Below, piece after piece: positions 5,737-6,463 of a stretch of DNA of 6,463 nucleotides. Position 1 is the stretch's first letter. Each line of letters begins with the position of its first letter. The notes under the pieces are model-generated. The model saw nothing but the letters and a program-made list of their open reading frames with translations, had not been told where the DNA came from and searched no databases. The DNA is from Spirochaetaceae bacterium (GTDB lineage Bacteria; Spirochaetota; Spirochaetia; Treponematales; Breznakiellaceae). Where the stretch lies: positions 1-6,463 of the forward strand of contig JAIRSQ010000033.1 in NCBI GenBank assembly GCA_031255395.1, in the 5' to 3' direction. A program made the position numbers and the translations under genes.

Positions 5737-5809
5737 TCTGGCGTCTTTTGTAACGCTTGCGTTTGCGCCTGCCAGACGGGGCAATGTCCGGTTGGACGGT
5801 TCGTGCCCC
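5737..5809 (+). other. Two stacked hairpins in the eamA 3' region
   Basis: The spacer after the transporter gene can fold into two adjacent compound hairpins. The outer stem TCTGGC (5737-5742) with GCCAGA (5771-5776) encloses AACG-CTTG-CGTT (5752-5763). The outer stem GGGGCA (5778-5783) with TGCCCC (5804-5809) encloses GTCC-GGTT-GGAC (5786-5797). Neither is followed by a T-tract on the + strand, so they are not classical terminators. They could stabilise the mRNA 3' end or help stop convergent transcription. Confidence 0.4.
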
Positions 5810-5810
5810 A

Positions 5811-5840
5811 TAAAAAAAGCGCCCGCGCAAGCGGGCGCTT
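5811..5840 (-). terminator. Intrinsic terminator of the [FeFe]-hydrogenase gene
   Basis: A perfect 10-bp stem (5817-5826 with 5831-5840; GC-rich core GCGCCCGC/GCGGGCGC) closes a 4-base loop. On the minus strand it is followed directly by a run of seven T (5818-5812), the two outermost stem pairs lying within that run. It begins nine bases after the hydrogenase stop codon. On the + strand the tail is only AATAAGTTTT, so it would be a weaker stop for the transporter gene, though it may work in both directions. Confidence 0.9.
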
Positions 5841-5848
5841 AATAAGTT

Positions 5849-6463
5849 TTACTTGCTGTAGAGCGGCAGTTTGTGGTAGTGAGTGTGCAACAGTTTATGC
5901 GCTATCTCGCTACCGGGCGACTTTAAGAATTCGCTGTAAACCTGAGTTATCAGCGGATTCTGGTGCGAGCAGCGAAGTTTGGAGTGCTCGTCGTCCTCGT
6001 AGAGGCCGGCAGCGCGTTCCACGCGGATTTCGTCCGTTGCGCCGTAAGGCTGACCGCCACCGGCGACACAACCGCCACGGCAGGCCATCACTTCGATGAA
6101 CTGCCACGGGGACGGCTTGCCTTCCTTGCGGAGCTCGCGGATCTTGTCCAGCACAGCCTGGATGTTACCCAACTGGTGCGCGACACAAATTTTTATCTTT
6201 GTCCCGTCAATGTCGACTTCCGCTTCCTTGACACCTTCGAGACCGCGAACCGGCTTAAAGTTCACATCGCCCAGCTCTTTCTTTGTGATAAGGTAGTAGG
6301 CGCTGCGAACCGCCGCTTCCATTACGCCGCCGGTCGCGCCGAACAGCGTCCCAGCACCGGTGTACGGGCCGAGCGGGCTGTCCGCCTCTTCGTCCGCCAG
6401 ATTCATTATGTCGATACCGGCCTGTTTTATCATGCGGGCAAACTCGCGGGTAGTTATCGCGAT
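5849..6463 (-). CDS. hydA: [FeFe]-hydrogenase catalytic subunit, C-terminal part (5' end outside window)
   Basis: The frame is open from the window edge to TAA at 5851-5849 and gives 204 residues. They match the C-terminal half of the H-cluster domain: TTREFARMIKQAGID, then DSPLGPYTGAGTLFGATGGV, then the L3 signature EVMACRGGCVAGGGQP, and the closing LLHTHY. The two cysteines (codons 6082-6080 and 6070-6068) are H-cluster ligands, one of which bridges to the diiron subsite. Motifs L1 (TSCCP) and L2 (MPC) and any N-terminal ferredoxin-like domains lie outside. The enzyme interconverts protons and H2 using ferredoxin and/or NAD(P)H. The protein stops eight residues after HTHY (last residues HKLPLYSK), so it has no extra C-terminal iron-sulfur domain. 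Whether it is a stand-alone or a multisubunit bifurcating enzyme cannot be seen. A strong terminator follows. Confidence 0.95.
   Translation of the reverse strand: MAITTREFARMIKQAGIDIMNLADEEADSPLGPYTGAGTLFGATGGVMEAAVRSAYYLITKKELGDVNFKPVRGLEGVKEAEVDIDGTKIKICVAHQLGNIQAVLDKIRELRKEGKPSPWQFIEVMACRGGCVAGGGQPYGATDEIRVERAAGLYEDDEHSKLRCSHQNPLITQVYSEFLKSPGSEIAHKLLHTHYHKLPLYSK

Noticed and set aside
5588..6099. Two + strand frames running from the end of eamA through the terminator and into the antisense of the hydrogenase gene.
   Set aside because: One runs through the terminator hairpin and the other is mostly antisense to the H-cluster domain, so neither is likely to be a gene.
1..6463. Mobile elements, CRISPR arrays, tRNA/rRNA genes, toxin-antitoxin or defence systems.
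   Set aside because: No transposase or integrase motifs, regularly spaced short repeats, tRNA-like cloverleaf or defence-family proteins were found; the genes are conserved housekeeping, envelope, transport and hydrogen-metabolism genes.

Overview
The window is ordinary chromosomal DNA carrying eight recognisable genes, two of them cut by the window edges. It fits a fermentative, flagellated bacterium of the Spirochaetota, most likely Treponema-like. The best lineage clue is the FlgM protein: its PDVR...RVAELKAKINDP...Y block closely resembles Treponema FlgM as I remember it. An EIIA-type PTS domain, a small LysM lipoprotein and an [FeFe]-hydrogenase are all compatible with a gut or other anaerobic spirochaete. 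The lineage is inferred from memory of the families and was not tested by any search.

Layout. The + strand opens with the last 57 codons of a PTS EIIA (glucose-type) domain (1-176). Converging on it is a minus-strand cluster, rsmI (2398-1640), flgM (1508-1197) and truB (1190-306). It joins two RNA-modification enzymes (16S rRNA C1402 2'-O-methylation and tRNA Psi55 formation) with the anti-sigma-28 factor of the flagellar hierarchy. Upstream of flgM is a perfect sigma-28 -10 octamer, GCCGATAA, so flgM and probably truB are likely transcribed by the flagellar sigma factor. truB starts with TTG two codons after the flgM stop, in the same frame and with no visible Shine-Dalgarno sequence, which points to translational coupling. 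The 3' end of rsmI and the adjacent spacer consist of an imperfect 55-bp tandem duplication that provides the enzyme's odd C-terminal tail.

Divergent from rsmI is a + strand series: a LysM lipoprotein (2594-3127), a Na/Pi cotransporter-family protein with a PhoU-like C-terminal domain (3201-4862) and an EamA/DMT-family transporter (4863-5717). The last two abut exactly (TAG then ATG). A good sigma-70 promoter (TTGACT-17-TATAGT) precedes the lipoprotein gene and is spanned by a perfect 7-bp inverted repeat.

The right end holds the C-terminal part of a minus-strand [FeFe]-hydrogenase (6463-5849) with its H-cluster L3 motif. A strong intrinsic terminator follows it (5840-5811). The convergent spacer between eamA and the hydrogenase contains two further hairpins.

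No mobile element, CRISPR array, rRNA, tRNA or toxin-antitoxin pair was seen. I found no clear novel system. The points most worth a second look are the sigma-28-driven flgM-truB pair, the tandem repeat at the rsmI terminus and the promoter-spanning dyad upstream of the lipoprotein gene.
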